A stretch of DNA of 59,535 nucleotides from positions 1 to 59,535 of the forward strand of contig JAHLYR010000003.1 of the NCBI GenBank assembly GCA_025128025.1, in the 5' to 3' direction. Below the pieces are notes generated by a model. The model ran no database searches. It saw only the letters and a list, made by a program, of their open reading frames with translations, and had not been told where the DNA came from. Origin of the DNA: Synechococcus sp. CS-1330 (GTDB lineage Bacteria > Cyanobacteriota > Cyanobacteriia > PCC-6307 > Cyanobiaceae). Shown here in pieces: positions 18,013 through 27,385 of the stretch (position 1 is its first letter; every line of letters starts with the position of its first letter). Made by a program: the position numbers and the translations under genes.

Positions 18013-18737
18013 ACGGCCCCCAAGCGCCCCTGCTCGAGCTTCGCAACCTGGTGGTGCGCTACGGCAGCATCACGGCCCTGCATGGCATCAATCTGACGGT
18101 GCAAGCTGGCGAGTTGGTGACCCTGCTGGGGGCCAATGGCGCCGGTAAAAGCACCACCCTGCGAGCCATCTCCAGCCTGATTCACCCCGCCAGCGGCGAG
18201 ATCCTCTGGCATGGCGGCTTGATCAATCGCCTGCGCACCGAGCGCACCGTGAAGTTGGGCATCAGCCACTGCCCGGAGGGCCGGCGCGTGCTCAGCCGCC
18301 AGTCGGTAGCCGACAACCTGGCCCTGGGCGCCTGGTTGCGCCGGGATAAAGCCGCTATCGCCACAGATCTGGAGCGCTGCTACGCCTTATTTCCCCGCCT
18401 GGCCGAGCGCCGCAGCCAACTGGCCGGCTCCCTCTCCGGAGGAGAGCAGCAGATGCTGGCCATCAGCCGCTCCCTGATGGCCAGGCCCACCCTATTGATG
18501 CTGGATGAGCCGAGTCTGGGATTAGCGCCCCGGCTCGTAGCCGAGGTGATGGCCGCTTTGTCCCAGCTGCACCGAGACGGGCTCACCATTCTGCTTGTAG
18601 AGCAAAACGCCCAGGCCGCCCTGACCATTGCCGATCGTGGCCTAGTGCTGGAGGCGGGCAGCATCAGCGCCGGCGGCAGCGCCGAACAACTCCTGGCCGA
18701 CGACAGCCTCCAGGCTTCCTATCTGGGGGCGAACTGA
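18009..18737 (+). CDS. livF: Amino acid ABC transporter ATPase LivF-type
   Basis: The 242-residue ATPase has Walker A GANGAGKST, GISHCPEGRRVLSRQSV typical of LivF, the signature LSGGEQQMLAISRSLM, Walker B LLMLDEPSLGLAP and VEQNAQAALTIADRGLVLE. It completes the importer. The ATG at 18009 overlaps the livG stop as ATGA; the frame is open further upstream but that part is out-of-frame livG. Downstream, a weak 7-bp hairpin (arms ACTGAGC and GCTCAGT from about 18734) overlaps the stop and may help end the operon transcript. Confidence 0.9.
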   Translation: MNGPQAPLLELRNLVVRYGSITALHGINLTVQAGELVTLLGANGAGKSTTLRAISSLIHPASGEILWHGGLINRLRTERTVKLGISHCPEGRRVLSRQSVADNLALGAWLRRDKAAIATDLERCYALFPRLAERRSQLAGSLSGGEQQMLAISRSLMARPTLLMLDEPSLGLAPRLVAEVMAALSQLHRDGLTILLVEQNAQAALTIADRGLVLEAGSISAGGSAEQLLADDSLQASYLGAN

Positions 18738-18889
18738 GCAGCTGCAGCTCAGTCGTTCTCAGTAGCTCAAAAGCAATGCATCAGGGCATCGCCCCAGCTG
18801 TTGATTGCCGCTAGCTCATGGTCCTAGGCGCGGCATAGCAGGCCAAACCATGACGAGCTCGATACTTTGAGGCGAGTGTCAAGGCAGCA

Positions 18890-20260
18890 ATGGCCCGGGA
18901 ACGCTTCTTCCTTGAGCTCGATCCACCAGATAGCAGTCTCAAAAGCCAGCCCCACGTGGTGGTGGTTGGCGGGGGCTTCGCCGGGCTCAAGGCCTGCCAT
19001 GCCCTGATTGGCAAGCCGGTGCGCGTCACCCTGATCGATAAACGCAACTTCAGCCTGTTCCAACCCCTGCTTTATCAGGTAGCGACAGGACTGGTTGCCG
19101 AGGGGGATGTGGCCTCACCGCTGCGTCATCTGGTGGGGCAGGCCCCGAATGTGCAGGTGCTGCTGGGGGAAGTGGGGGAAATTGACACCGCGGCTCGGCA
19201 GATCGTGTTCAACGAGCGCCGCTACGGCTACGACCAGCTGATTCTGGCGGCGGGCTCCGGTAGCAGTTACTTCGGCCACGACGAATGGCGCGAAGCGGCG
19301 CCACCGATGAAGATTCTCGAGCACGCCGATGAGATCCGCCGGCGCGTGCTGCTGGCCCTGGAAGAAGCAGAACAGACCCCCGATCCGGCGCGGCGGGCCT
19401 TTCTGCAGTCAGCGGTGGTGGTGGGGGGCGGCCCCTCGGGTTGCGAACTCTCCGGCTCCCTGATGGAGCTGATGGCCCATACCCTCGGCCGCGACTTCAA
19501 ACAACTCGATCCAAAGCAATGCAAGGTGACCCTGGTCGATCCTGGCGATCGAGTGCTGCGAGCCATGGACCCCAGGCTCTCGGCCGCCGCCGGCAGCTAT
19601 CTGCAGTCCGCAGGTGTAGAGCTACTGCTAGGTGGACGGGTTCAGACAATTGAAGCGGAGAAAGTGGTTGTTAACACCAGCGAAGGTGCCCGCACCCTGG
19701 AAGCCGCCACCATCTGCTGGACCGCCGGCGTGAAGGCCTCCCATCTGGGCCAGGTGCTGGCCGATGCCAGCGGTTGCACCGTCGACCGGGGCGGACGGGT
19801 GGTGGTGGAGCCCGACTTCTCGATACCAGGCCATCCAGAGATCCGCGTCATCGGCGACCTCTGCTCCTACAGCCACACCAGCGATGGCAAACCCCTGGCG
19901 GGCATGGCCGGGCCCGCAGTGCAAATGGGCGGCTGGGTGGCGGCCGACATAGTGGCCAAAATTGAAGGCCGCGCCCACAAAGCCTTCCAATTCACCGATT
20001 TCGGCACCATGGCGGTGCTGGGTCCACTCCATGCGGTCGCCGACCTGCGCGGCCTCAAGGTGAGCGGCCTGCCTGGCTGGATCCTCTGGGGTCTAGCCCA
20101 CTTGATGTTCATGCCCGCCAATGAAAATCGGCTGACCCTGCTCACCAAGTGGTTGTGGGCGATTGCCACCCGTCAGCGGGCCTCGATGCTGATCACCGGT
20201 CGCCCGAATCAGCACCTGAATGTGGAGGTGGGCCTGGAGAGGCCGCTGAACGCTCCTTGA
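18890..20260 (+). CDS. Type II NADH dehydrogenase (NDH-2)
   Basis: The 456-residue flavoprotein has two Rossmann motifs, VVVVGGGFAGLKAC near residue 22 for FAD and AVVVGGGPSGCELSG near 175 for NAD(P)H, plus LFQPLLYQVATG and IRVIGDLCSYSH blocks typical of NDH-2. It transfers electrons from NADH to the quinone pool at the membrane without pumping protons; cyanobacterial members (NdbA/B/C) may also act as redox sensors. The C-terminal about 60 residues contain the amphipathic/hydrophobic region used for membrane binding. The last 68 bases overlap a convergent hypothetical reading frame. Confidence 0.85.
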   Translation: MARERFFLELDPPDSSLKSQPHVVVVGGGFAGLKACHALIGKPVRVTLIDKRNFSLFQPLLYQVATGLVAEGDVASPLRHLVGQAPNVQVLLGEVGEIDTAARQIVFNERRYGYDQLILAAGSGSSYFGHDEWREAAPPMKILEHADEIRRRVLLALEEAEQTPDPARRAFLQSAVVVGGGPSGCELSGSLMELMAHTLGRDFKQLDPKQCKVTLVDPGDRVLRAMDPRLSAAAGSYLQSAGVELLLGGRVQTIEAEKVVVNTSEGARTLEAATICWTAGVKASHLGQVLADASGCTVDRGGRVVVEPDFSIPGHPEIRVIGDLCSYSHTSDGKPLAGMAGPAVQMGGWVAADIVAKIEGRAHKAFQFTDFGTMAVLGPLHAVADLRGLKVSGLPGWILWGLAHLMFMPANENRLTLLTKWLWAIATRQRASMLITGRPNQHLNVEVGLERPLNAP

Positions 20261-20495
20261 CCTGCTGCTCAGCCTGCAGGGTGTAACGACTGATCAGCAA
20301 GCCCCTGACGATGGCCAGTCCTGGTTGATGAAGCTGCCGAGAGATGCGAAACATGCTCGCCACAAAGATGGCGCCTGTGGCAAATAGGGGCTTCCAAAAG
20401 CTGACCTCAAAAAGCCGCGATCTGCGGGTTGCATCTGCAATGAGATCAAATACAAAAGTAATCAGCCCCATAGCAATCATAAAGTGCACAACCAT
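20193..20495 (-). CDS. Hypothetical small membrane protein
   Basis: I do not recognise this 100-residue product. It has two likely membrane segments (FMIAMGLITFVFDLIA at 5-20 and PLFATGAIFVASMF at 36-49) and a polar Pro/Ser tail that overlaps the NDH-2 gene. The ATG at 20495 lies inside a perfect 18-bp hairpin (20490-20530), so translation from it may be restricted. Internal ATGs at 20480 and 20471 lie outside the stem. The local base composition is more AT-rich than its neighbours. It may be a real gene, or a gene truncated by the hairpin sequence. Confidence 0.4.
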   Translation of the reverse strand: MVVHFMIAMGLITFVFDLIADATRRSRLFEVSFWKPLFATGAIFVASMFRISRQLHQPGLAIVRGLLISRYTLQAEQQVKERSAASPGPPPHSGADSGDR

Positions 20496-20530
20496 CCCTT
20501 GGATGGATGATGTCCATCCAAGGGATGGTT
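20490..20530. repeat. Perfect 18-bp inverted repeat, 5-base loop
   Basis: The arms AACCATCCCTTGGATGGA (20490-20507) and TCCATCCAAGGGATGGTT (20513-20530) are exact reverse complements around the loop TGATG. There is no T-run on either side, so it is not a classic intrinsic terminator. It covers the first start codon of the small minus-strand ORF. It may be a miniature mobile element, a protein-binding palindrome or an RNA structure. Confidence 0.9.
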
Positions 20531-20717
20531 ATGGTCGTTGAGCGGCGGTAGCAGCTCAAGCATGGCGCCCATGCCAAATACGCTTGATCTCAGCGCTGCA
20601 AAAAGCCATCCAGCAATGCCAAAAGCTGTGATGCTTTGCTACATAGCCATGAGCATTTCCTGACAGCGAGACCCTTATTCCTCAGCGATTAGTGTTGCTT
20701 AAATTGCTTTTGTATCG

Positions 20718-21236
20718 GTGACAGTTCCTGCTTCTCCTGCCCTGCGCTGGGTCACCGCAGCCCTGCTGTTTGCTGCGGCCGGGCTGTCGGTGGTGCTGCC
20801 ATTTGTCTCGGCCACCTTGCTCACCATCGCCGTTGGGGCCGTATCAGTGATTGCCGGGGTATCCCAAATACTTCGTCTCACTGGCGAAGCCGATATCAAA
20901 GGGAAAATCTTCCGCCTGTTCTCCGGCCTGCTTTATTTGGGCGGCGGCGTTTGGGTGCTGGCATTCCCAGTTGCCAGTGAGGTGAGCTTGACGCTGTTTG
21001 TCGGCTTCCTGCTTGCTTTCGAGGGCGTGATGGAGCTAGCCGCCGCGGCCACCGGCCAGGGAGCGGCTCGAGGTTTGGTGCTGATTGACGGCATCGTCAC
21101 CGCCGTACTCGGCGGCATGCTGATTGCGGAATGGCCCTCCGACAGCATCTGGGCGATCGGCATGTTGTTTGGCATTGGCATGGCGTTTTCCGCCATCAAC
21201 CTGCTTACGGCCCCACCAAGCCAGCCGGCCAGTTGA
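20718..21236 (+). CDS. HdeD / DUF308 family membrane protein
   Basis: The 172-residue product has six hydrophobic segments in three paired repeats, with LLYLGGGVWVLAFP and LVLIDGIVTAVLGGMLIAEWP as the recognisable HdeD repeats. HdeD proteins are linked with acid or stress tolerance in enterobacteria; in cyanobacteria their role is unknown. The start is a GTG at 20718. Its 3' end overlaps the convergent ggt gene by 32 bases. The 187 bases upstream, back to the hairpin at 20490-20530, hold no other gene that I can see. Confidence 0.8.
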   Translation: MTVPASPALRWVTAALLFAAAGLSVVLPFVSATLLTIAVGAVSVIAGVSQILRLTGEADIKGKIFRLFSGLLYLGGGVWVLAFPVASEVSLTLFVGFLLAFEGVMELAAAATGQGAARGLVLIDGIVTAVLGGMLIAEWPSDSIWAIGMLFGIGMAFSAINLLTAPPSQPAS

Positions 21237-23025
21237 GCGGCAATTCGCCAATGGCAGCAGCATCGAGGCGGCGGGGATCAGCCACCCCCAAGCTGCCGCC
21301 CTCCGGCAACACCTCAACGCTGTTTGCCGATCCCATGGCGGCCGTAACAACTACTCGGTGGCCTTTCGCCTCCAGTAGCCCCACGGTGTCAGGGCTGAGT
21401 CCCTGCTCCACGCTGATCTGATCGGGCCATAGCTGGGAGTGGATGCGGGGGCTGGCCACCGCCGCCGCCAAATTCAAGCCATGCACCAGGCGGTTGAGCA
21501 GCACCTGCAACACGGTGGTGATGATGCGACTGCCGCCAGGGCTGCCGGTAGCCAGCCAGGGCCGGCCATCGGGGCGAAACACCAAGGTGGGCGTCATCGA
21601 GCTCAATGGTCGCTTGCCCGGGGCGATGGCATTAGCTCTGCCCTGCACCAGGCCGTAGGCATTGGCCACGCCTGGCTTGGAGGTGAAGTCGTCCATCTCG
21701 TTGTTGAGCAGGAAACCGGCACCAGGAACGCTGATGCCACTGCCGTAGGCGAAGTTGAGGGTGGTGGTGAGGGCCACCAGCCCGCCCTGAGGGTCGGCCA
21801 CTGAAAGATGGGTTGTATTGGTGCCGCCAGCCTGGAGGCCCTGGGCCGCTAGCTCACTGGCAGGGCGATGGCGCTGAAGCTTGATCTGGGCCCGCAACCG
21901 CTCCGCATGGGCCGCACTCAGCAAGCGCTCCAACGGCATCGCCACTTGGTCGGGATCGCCTAGCCAGTGGTTGCGATCGCGATAGGCGAGGTTCATCGCC
22001 TCCACCATCCGGTGCAGGCTGGCGGCACTGTTGAGACCCAGCTCGGCCAGGGGCATGGGCTCGAGCACCTGGAGCAGTTGCAGCAAAGTGACGCCACCTC
22101 CACTGGGGGGCGGCATGGTGAGCACCGGATGGTCGCGGAATCTCGCCTGCAAGGGGCGCACCAGCTGGGCCCGGTAGCCCTTGAGGTCGGCATGACTAAT
22201 CAGACCGCCCCGTTGGCGCATCAAGGTCACCAATGCGTCAGCGATCGGCCCCTCGTAGAAGCCCGGCTCGCCCTGGGCGGCGATACGCCGCAGGCTGGCG
22301 GCAAGCAGGGGCTGGCGCCACAGCTGGGCCGGCCGCAGGGGGCGCTTAAGAAACAGCTCGCTGGAGGTGGGGTCTAACTGCAGCAGGGGTGTGGCCTGGC
22401 GCAGGGAATCGGCCAGTTCCTTGCCCACAGGAAAACCGCGGCTGGCCAGGCGGATCGCCGGCGCCATCACCGCGGCCCGAGAGAGCCTGCCGTAGCAGCG
22501 CTGGCTCAGCAACAGACCGGCTGGGCTGCCAGGAACGGCCACACTCAACAGGCTGCGGGTGGCCCGCTCACGATCCACCTCGCCTTCGGCGCCGAGGAAC
22601 ATCCCAGCGGTGGCTGCCAGGGGCGCCGTCTCGCGAAAGTTCACGGCCACCGCCGTGCCGCGGCCAAGGCGCAGCTCCGGTGCGCTGGGGCAGCCCCGAG
22701 CCGCCGCCGGTGATGGTCCGGGCAACCACAGCAGCAAAAAACCACCGCCGCCGAGGTTGCCCGCCTGGGGCAGGGTGACCGCCAGGGCAAAGGCCGTGGC
22801 CACCGCCGCATCCACCGCATTGCCGCCGCTGGCCAGGATCTCAGCGCCCGCCAGCGATGCCCAGCGCTCCTGGCTGGCCACCATGCCGGCAGCAGACCAC
22901 TGGGGGTGGAAGCGCTGGCTGCGCTCCTGCAGCACCTCTGCCTGGGCTGGTGAGGCCAGCACCGCCGCCAGCGCCAGCCACGACCAATTCACCCGATTCG
23001 ACCAATTAATGGCAACAGCGCTCAT
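21205..23025 (-). CDS. ggt: Gamma-glutamyltransferase (glutathione hydrolase)
   Basis: This 606-residue precursor has an N-terminal export signal (SWLALAAVLASPAQA) and the GGT blocks GGNAVDAAVATAFALAV and NLGGGGFLLLW. The TTHLSVAD site has Thr404 as the expected autocleavage point and nucleophile. GSPGGSRIITTVLQ lies near the C-terminus. It cleaves glutathione and other gamma-glutamyl compounds in the periplasm. Its ATG overlaps the stop of the 5-oxoprolinase gene by four bases, so the two are co-expressed; together they recover glutamate from gamma-glutamyl compounds. Confidence 0.92.
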   Translation of the reverse strand: MSAVAINWSNRVNWSWLALAAVLASPAQAEVLQERSQRFHPQWSAAGMVASQERWASLAGAEILASGGNAVDAAVATAFALAVTLPQAGNLGGGGFLLLWLPGPSPAAARGCPSAPELRLGRGTAVAVNFRETAPLAATAGMFLGAEGEVDRERATRSLLSVAVPGSPAGLLLSQRCYGRLSRAAVMAPAIRLASRGFPVGKELADSLRQATPLLQLDPTSSELFLKRPLRPAQLWRQPLLAASLRRIAAQGEPGFYEGPIADALVTLMRQRGGLISHADLKGYRAQLVRPLQARFRDHPVLTMPPPSGGGVTLLQLLQVLEPMPLAELGLNSAASLHRMVEAMNLAYRDRNHWLGDPDQVAMPLERLLSAAHAERLRAQIKLQRHRPASELAAQGLQAGGTNTTHLSVADPQGGLVALTTTLNFAYGSGISVPGAGFLLNNEMDDFTSKPGVANAYGLVQGRANAIAPGKRPLSSMTPTLVFRPDGRPWLATGSPGGSRIITTVLQVLLNRLVHGLNLAAAVASPRIHSQLWPDQISVEQGLSPDTVGLLEAKGHRVVVTAAMGSANSVEVLPEGGSLGVADPRRLDAAAIGELPLNWPAGLVGP

Positions 23026-26000
23026 GGCCTGCTGGGGGCGCCGTAGCCCCCACCTCCGGGGGTCTCAATGCGCAGGGCTTCACCTGGCTGGATCTCCAGC
23101 TCGCAGCAGCCGTCGAGCTGCCGGCTCGTGCCATCAACCCCGATCCAGGTGTTACGGCCGCAGGCGCCCGGCAGCCCGCCGGCCAACCCCGCGGGAGCCA
23201 CCCGCCGCGCACCGGAGATCAGGGCAACGGTCATCGGGGCCAAAAAACGCAACTGCCGCACCGCCCCATCGCCTCCCCGAAACCGCCCATCCCCGCCCGA
23301 TCCGGCCCGGATCCCAAAGCGCTCCAGCCGCACCGGAAAGCGCGTTTCCAAAATTTCCGGGTCGGTGATTCGGGAGTTGGTCATGTGGCTCTGCACAGCG
23401 GCCGCCCCGTCAAAGCCGGCACCACCGGGGCGGATGCCAGCACCGCTGCCTCCACCGATCGTTTCGTAGTACTGGCATTGGCCATTGCCAAAGCTGAGGT
23501 TGTTCATCGTGCCCTGGGCGGCGGCTTGCACCCCCAGCGCCGCAAACAGAGCGTTGGCTGCCGCTTGGGAGATTTCCACATTGCCGGCAACCACCGCCGC
23601 CGGCGGATTGGGATGCAGCAGGGAGCCCGGCGGCACGATCAGCTCGATCGGCTCGAAGCAGCCAGCATTGAGGGGGATCTGTTCGCCTACTAGGCAGCGA
23701 AACACGTAGAGCACCACAGCCTTGGTTACAGCTAGAGGGGCGTTGAGATTGCCGCTGTGCTGGGGCGAGGTGCCGCTGAAATCAACCTGAACCCGGCGAG
23801 CCTCAGCGTCGATGCGAACAGCTACCTGGATGAAGGCGCCGTGGTCGAGCTCGACCCTGGCAGAGCCGTCGCTGAGGTGCGCCAGCGCCCGAGCCACCGC
23901 CTCGGCACCGTGGGCTTGCCCGTGGGCCATGTAGGCCCGCACCTCGTCGAGGCCATGGCGCTCAATCAAGCGCCCCAGCTCCTGAACACCCAGCCGGTTA
24001 GCCGCCGCCTGGGCCTGCAGATCGGCAAGCAACTGGTCGGGGTTGCGTACTGGATGACTACCTGCGGCTAGTCGCTGCCGCCACACCGCCTCATCAAAGT
24101 TGCCAGTACTCAAAAAGGGCACGTTGTCGAGTAACAGGCCCTCATCGTCGATGCTGCGACTGAAGGCCGGCATCGAGCCAGGGGTGATGCCGCCAACATC
24201 GGCGTGGTGGCCGCGGCAGGCCACAAAAAACAAAGGGGCCATGGCCTGGGAGTCGCCCAAGCCAGGGACAAAAACCGGCGTAATGGCGGTGATGTCGGGT
24301 AGATGGGTACCGCCGTTGTAGGGATTGTTTGACAACACCACATCGCCAGAAGCCAATGGGGCGCTCTCGCCCCGGGCGATAGCGGCAAGCAGGCTCACCA
24401 CGCTGTCGCCCATCGAACCGAGGTGCACCGGGATATGGGGGGCATTGGCTACCAGCTGACCCGCAGCATCGAAGAGGGCGCAGGAGAAATCGAGCCGCTC
24501 GCGGATGTTCACCGAGCGGGCGCTCTGCTGCAGCCGCCCACCCATCTGTTCAGCGATGGCCGCAAAGCGGTGGTTGTAGAGCTCAAGCAGGGTGGGATCG
24601 GGCCCCTGCTCCACAACTTCAACAGCCTGATCAACAGCCTGGCCAACCCCGCTGCTGGCCGCCGCCGCGCCGTCCCGCTCCAACAGCAGGGCTCCATCGG
24701 CCAGCACCAGGGCTTGCCAGCCAGGCTCCAGCACGGTGGTGGTGGTCGCATCGACAACCAGGGCTGGACCCTCGAGCCTTTGCTGGGGCTGCAGCTGGGA
24801 GCGCTGCCACAGCGGCACCGGCTGCCAGCCGGCCGCCTCACCCAGCCACAGGGGAGTGGTTGGGGCAAGCGGGGCTCCAGCCACCGCCTGGCCTCCAGCA
24901 ACAGCCTGCTCTGCAACCAGCGCCGGTGGAGCTAGCTCCACCAGCAGGCGCTCCACGATCCAGTCTTCGCCCACCGGGCGATAGCCGAAGCGCTGCAGAT
25001 GGGCGGCGCTAAAAGCACGCTGCAGGTCTTCCACCCCTTGCTCGTCTGGCAACCACGCCACCTCCAGACCCCGCTCACTACCGGCGGCCCGCAGCTCCAG
25101 CTGCACCCCAATCCGGCCAGTTGCCCCCTCGGCCAAATCCCCCAGCCGGCGCAGGTCGGCGAGGCCCTGCTGCTCCAGCTCGGCGCAGCGCTGACGCAGC
25201 AGGGGCAGGCTGTCGGAGCGCAGCGGCAACCGCGGCGAGCACTCCAGCAGCAGCCTCTGCTCGGCCATGCCGAGGCCATAGGCGGAAAGCACCCCCGCCA
25301 AGGGGTGGAGCAACACCCGCGTCACAGCCAGCACCTCGGCCAGGCGGCAGGCATGCTGACCGCCAGCCCCGCCGTAGCTCACCAACAGGGCCTCGCGCAG
25401 GTCGTGGCCGCGTTGGATCGAGATGCGGCGCAGGGCTTCCGCCATCGTTTCAATGGCGATCTGCAGGGCCCCTGCCGCCAGCCGCTCCGGACTGATCCCA
25501 GGTGCCACCGCATTCATCTCAAGCGCCAGCTCCGCAAACCCCCGCCGCACCGCTTCCCCATCAGCGGGTTGGTCTCCCTTGGTGCCAAACACCGCTGGCA
25601 GGGCGGCAAGCGGCAGGCGGCCCAGCAGCACGTTGGCATCGGTGATGGTAAGCGGCCCGCCGCGGCGGTAAGCCGCCGGACCGGGATCAGCTCCTGCAGA
25701 AACAGGCCCAACCTGCAGCCGCCTGCCGTCAAAGCGCAGCAGCGAGCCGCCGCCAGCAGCCACGGTGTGAATCGGCAACATCGGAGCTTGCAATTCCAGC
25801 CCAGCGATCTCGGTGGCAGGGCTGCGCTCCCAGGCCAGATCACCGCCAGCATTTGAGAGGCAGCGGTCATCGAAATGGAACACATCGGTGGAGGTGCCAC
25901 CCATGTCGAAACCAACAATCGGCTGCGGCGGCAGCCCAGCGGCAGCAAGGGCCCTCCTTGCCACTGCCACGGCGCCCACCATGCCTCCGGCCGGCCCCGA

Positions 26001-26825
26001 GAGAATCGTGTCTTTGGCCAGCAGCAGTTCAGGCGCTGCCAGAGCCCCACTGGATCGCATCACCCGCAGCCGGGTTTCTGGTCCCAAGGCCCGCTGCACC
26101 TGGCGCAGGTAGCGGCCCAGCACCGGCGCCACCGCCGCCTCCACCAGGGCGGTCTGGCCGCGGGGTACCAGCCGGGGCTGGCCACTGAGCCGATGGGAGA
26201 GCACCACGGCCTCGAAGCCCATGGGTGCGAGCCACTGGTCCAGCTGCAGCTCCTGGCTGGGATTGCGGGTGCTGTGCAGCAGGGCCACCGCGCAACTGCT
26301 GTAGCCGTCGGCCTGGGCTTGCAGCAGCTGCTGCTGCAAATCCTCTCCCCACTGGAGCGGTGCAAGCTCGAATCCCTCCGCATCCAGCCGCCCCTCCACC
26401 TCCAAGACCCGCACCCGCAGGGGGTTGGGCCGCTGAATGGCCAGGGCAAAGAGGTCGGGGCGGTGCAGGTCGCCGATGCTCAGCAGGTCGGCAAAGCCGC
26501 GGTTGATCAGCAGCACCACCCCGGCGCCGCGCTGCTCCAGCAAGGCATTGGTGGCCACGGTGGTGCCGAGCCTCACCTCCCGTACCAATCCCAGCGGCAG
26601 GGGGCTACCGGCCACAACGCCGGGCTCCCGGCTCAGCAGCGCAGCTATGGCACGCACGGCCGGGTCCCCCGGGCACTCCGGCTGCACCGACAGCACCTTG
26701 CGCACCAGCAGCTCACCGGCGGGGCTGCAGCCCACCACGTCTGTGAAGGTGCCACCCCGATCAACCCAGAACCGCCAACCAGGGGCGGAACAAACCGGCT
26801 GCACCGGCTTAGCGGTAGTTCTCAA
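23022..26825 (-). CDS. 5-oxoprolinase, fused hydantoinase A/B type
   Basis: The 1267-residue protein has the full 5-oxoprolinase layout. The HyuA-like ATP-grasping half (about 18-690) begins FWVDRGGTFTDVVG and contains GTTVATNALLEQRG and GFDMGGTSTDVF. The HyuB-like half (about 740-1260) has LYNHRFAAIAEQMGG, LSNNPYNGGTHLPDIT, GGGSGAGIRPGGAGF and the C-terminal ETPGGGGYGAP. It hydrolyses 5-oxoproline to glutamate using ATP. An N-methylhydantoinase activity is the main alternative. Its start overlaps yajQ by 17 bases and its end overlaps ggt, so it sits in a yajQ-oxoprolinase-ggt operon. Confidence 0.88.
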   Translation of the reverse strand: MRTTAKPVQPVCSAPGWRFWVDRGGTFTDVVGCSPAGELLVRKVLSVQPECPGDPAVRAIAALLSREPGVVAGSPLPLGLVREVRLGTTVATNALLEQRGAGVVLLINRGFADLLSIGDLHRPDLFALAIQRPNPLRVRVLEVEGRLDAEGFELAPLQWGEDLQQQLLQAQADGYSSCAVALLHSTRNPSQELQLDQWLAPMGFEAVVLSHRLSGQPRLVPRGQTALVEAAVAPVLGRYLRQVQRALGPETRLRVMRSSGALAAPELLLAKDTILSGPAGGMVGAVAVARRALAAAGLPPQPIVGFDMGGTSTDVFHFDDRCLSNAGGDLAWERSPATEIAGLELQAPMLPIHTVAAGGGSLLRFDGRRLQVGPVSAGADPGPAAYRRGGPLTITDANVLLGRLPLAALPAVFGTKGDQPADGEAVRRGFAELALEMNAVAPGISPERLAAGALQIAIETMAEALRRISIQRGHDLREALLVSYGGAGGQHACRLAEVLAVTRVLLHPLAGVLSAYGLGMAEQRLLLECSPRLPLRSDSLPLLRQRCAELEQQGLADLRRLGDLAEGATGRIGVQLELRAAGSERGLEVAWLPDEQGVEDLQRAFSAAHLQRFGYRPVGEDWIVERLLVELAPPALVAEQAVAGGQAVAGAPLAPTTPLWLGEAAGWQPVPLWQRSQLQPQQRLEGPALVVDATTTTVLEPGWQALVLADGALLLERDGAAAASSGVGQAVDQAVEVVEQGPDPTLLELYNHRFAAIAEQMGGRLQQSARSVNIRERLDFSCALFDAAGQLVANAPHIPVHLGSMGDSVVSLLAAIARGESAPLASGDVVLSNNPYNGGTHLPDITAITPVFVPGLGDSQAMAPLFFVACRGHHADVGGITPGSMPAFSRSIDDEGLLLDNVPFLSTGNFDEAVWRQRLAAGSHPVRNPDQLLADLQAQAAANRLGVQELGRLIERHGLDEVRAYMAHGQAHGAEAVARALAHLSDGSARVELDHGAFIQVAVRIDAEARRVQVDFSGTSPQHSGNLNAPLAVTKAVVLYVFRCLVGEQIPLNAGCFEPIELIVPPGSLLHPNPPAAVVAGNVEISQAAANALFAALGVQAAAQGTMNNLSFGNGQCQYYETIGGGSGAGIRPGGAGFDGAAAVQSHMTNSRITDPEILETRFPVRLERFGIRAGSGGDGRFRGGDGAVRQLRFLAPMTVALISGARRVAPAGLAGGLPGACGRNTWIGVDGTSRQLDGCCELEIQPGEALRIETPGGGGYGAPSRP

Positions 26826-27300
26826 ACTGCAAAGGCACTTCCACGTCCTGGGCCTTGAGCAGGTTGATCGCTTGCTGCAGGTCGTCCTTGTTTTTGCCGG
26901 TGATCCGCAGGCTTTCGCCCTGGATCGAAACGGTCACCTTCTTGAGCTCATCGCGCACGGTTTTGCTCAGCTGCTTGGCCAGCTCAGAGCTCAGCCCTTT
27001 GCGCAGTTTCACCACCTGCTTGACCCGGTTGCCCCCCACGGGTTCGGGGCTCTGGAAGTCAAAAATCTTCAGCGAGAGGTTGCGCTTGGTTGCCTTCTGG
27101 CGCAACACGTCCTCCACGGCCTGGAGGGTCATGTCGCTGGCGGTGGTGATGGTGAGGCTCGTCTCCTCCACCTCGATTTCGGTGTTGGAGTCCTTGAGGT
27201 CGTAGCGGGTGCCCACGTCGCGGCGCACCTGATCGATTGTGTTGACGAGCTCCTGGCGATCGAAATCGCTCACCACATCGAAGGAATAGGTGTCGGCCAT
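26809..27300 (-). CDS. yajQ: YajQ family protein (nucleotide-binding)
   Basis: The 163-residue product begins MADTYSFDVVSDFDRQEL and has the paired alpha/beta domains of YajQ, with KRNLSLKIFDFQSPEPVGG in the middle and VSIQGESLRITGKNKDDLQQAI near the end. Members bind nucleotides, and one in Xanthomonas is a cyclic di-GMP receptor; the cyanobacterial role is unknown. It is the first gene of the operon with 5-oxoprolinase and is divergent from the MAPEG gene by about 85 bases. Confidence 0.92.
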   Translation of the reverse strand: MADTYSFDVVSDFDRQELVNTIDQVRRDVGTRYDLKDSNTEIEVEETSLTITTASDMTLQAVEDVLRQKATKRNLSLKIFDFQSPEPVGGNRVKQVVKLRKGLSSELAKQLSKTVRDELKKVTVSIQGESLRITGKNKDDLQQAINLLKAQDVEVPLQFENYR

Positions 27301-27385
27301 GGGGCGCAGTTTGGAGGTCGGAAGCGTTCACGGATCGTAGGGGCGGCCTGTCAGCCTGACCAAGCACCGATTGCGCCTGCAGTTC

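Noticed and set aside
14184-18737. Urea (Urt) transporter
   Set aside because: The binding protein looks Liv-type, and no urease or Urt-specific features are seen; a branched-chain or neutral amino acid importer is preferred.
25875-26858. 327-residue plus-strand frame
   Set aside because: It is antisense to the 5-oxoprolinase N-terminus, which has strong family motifs.
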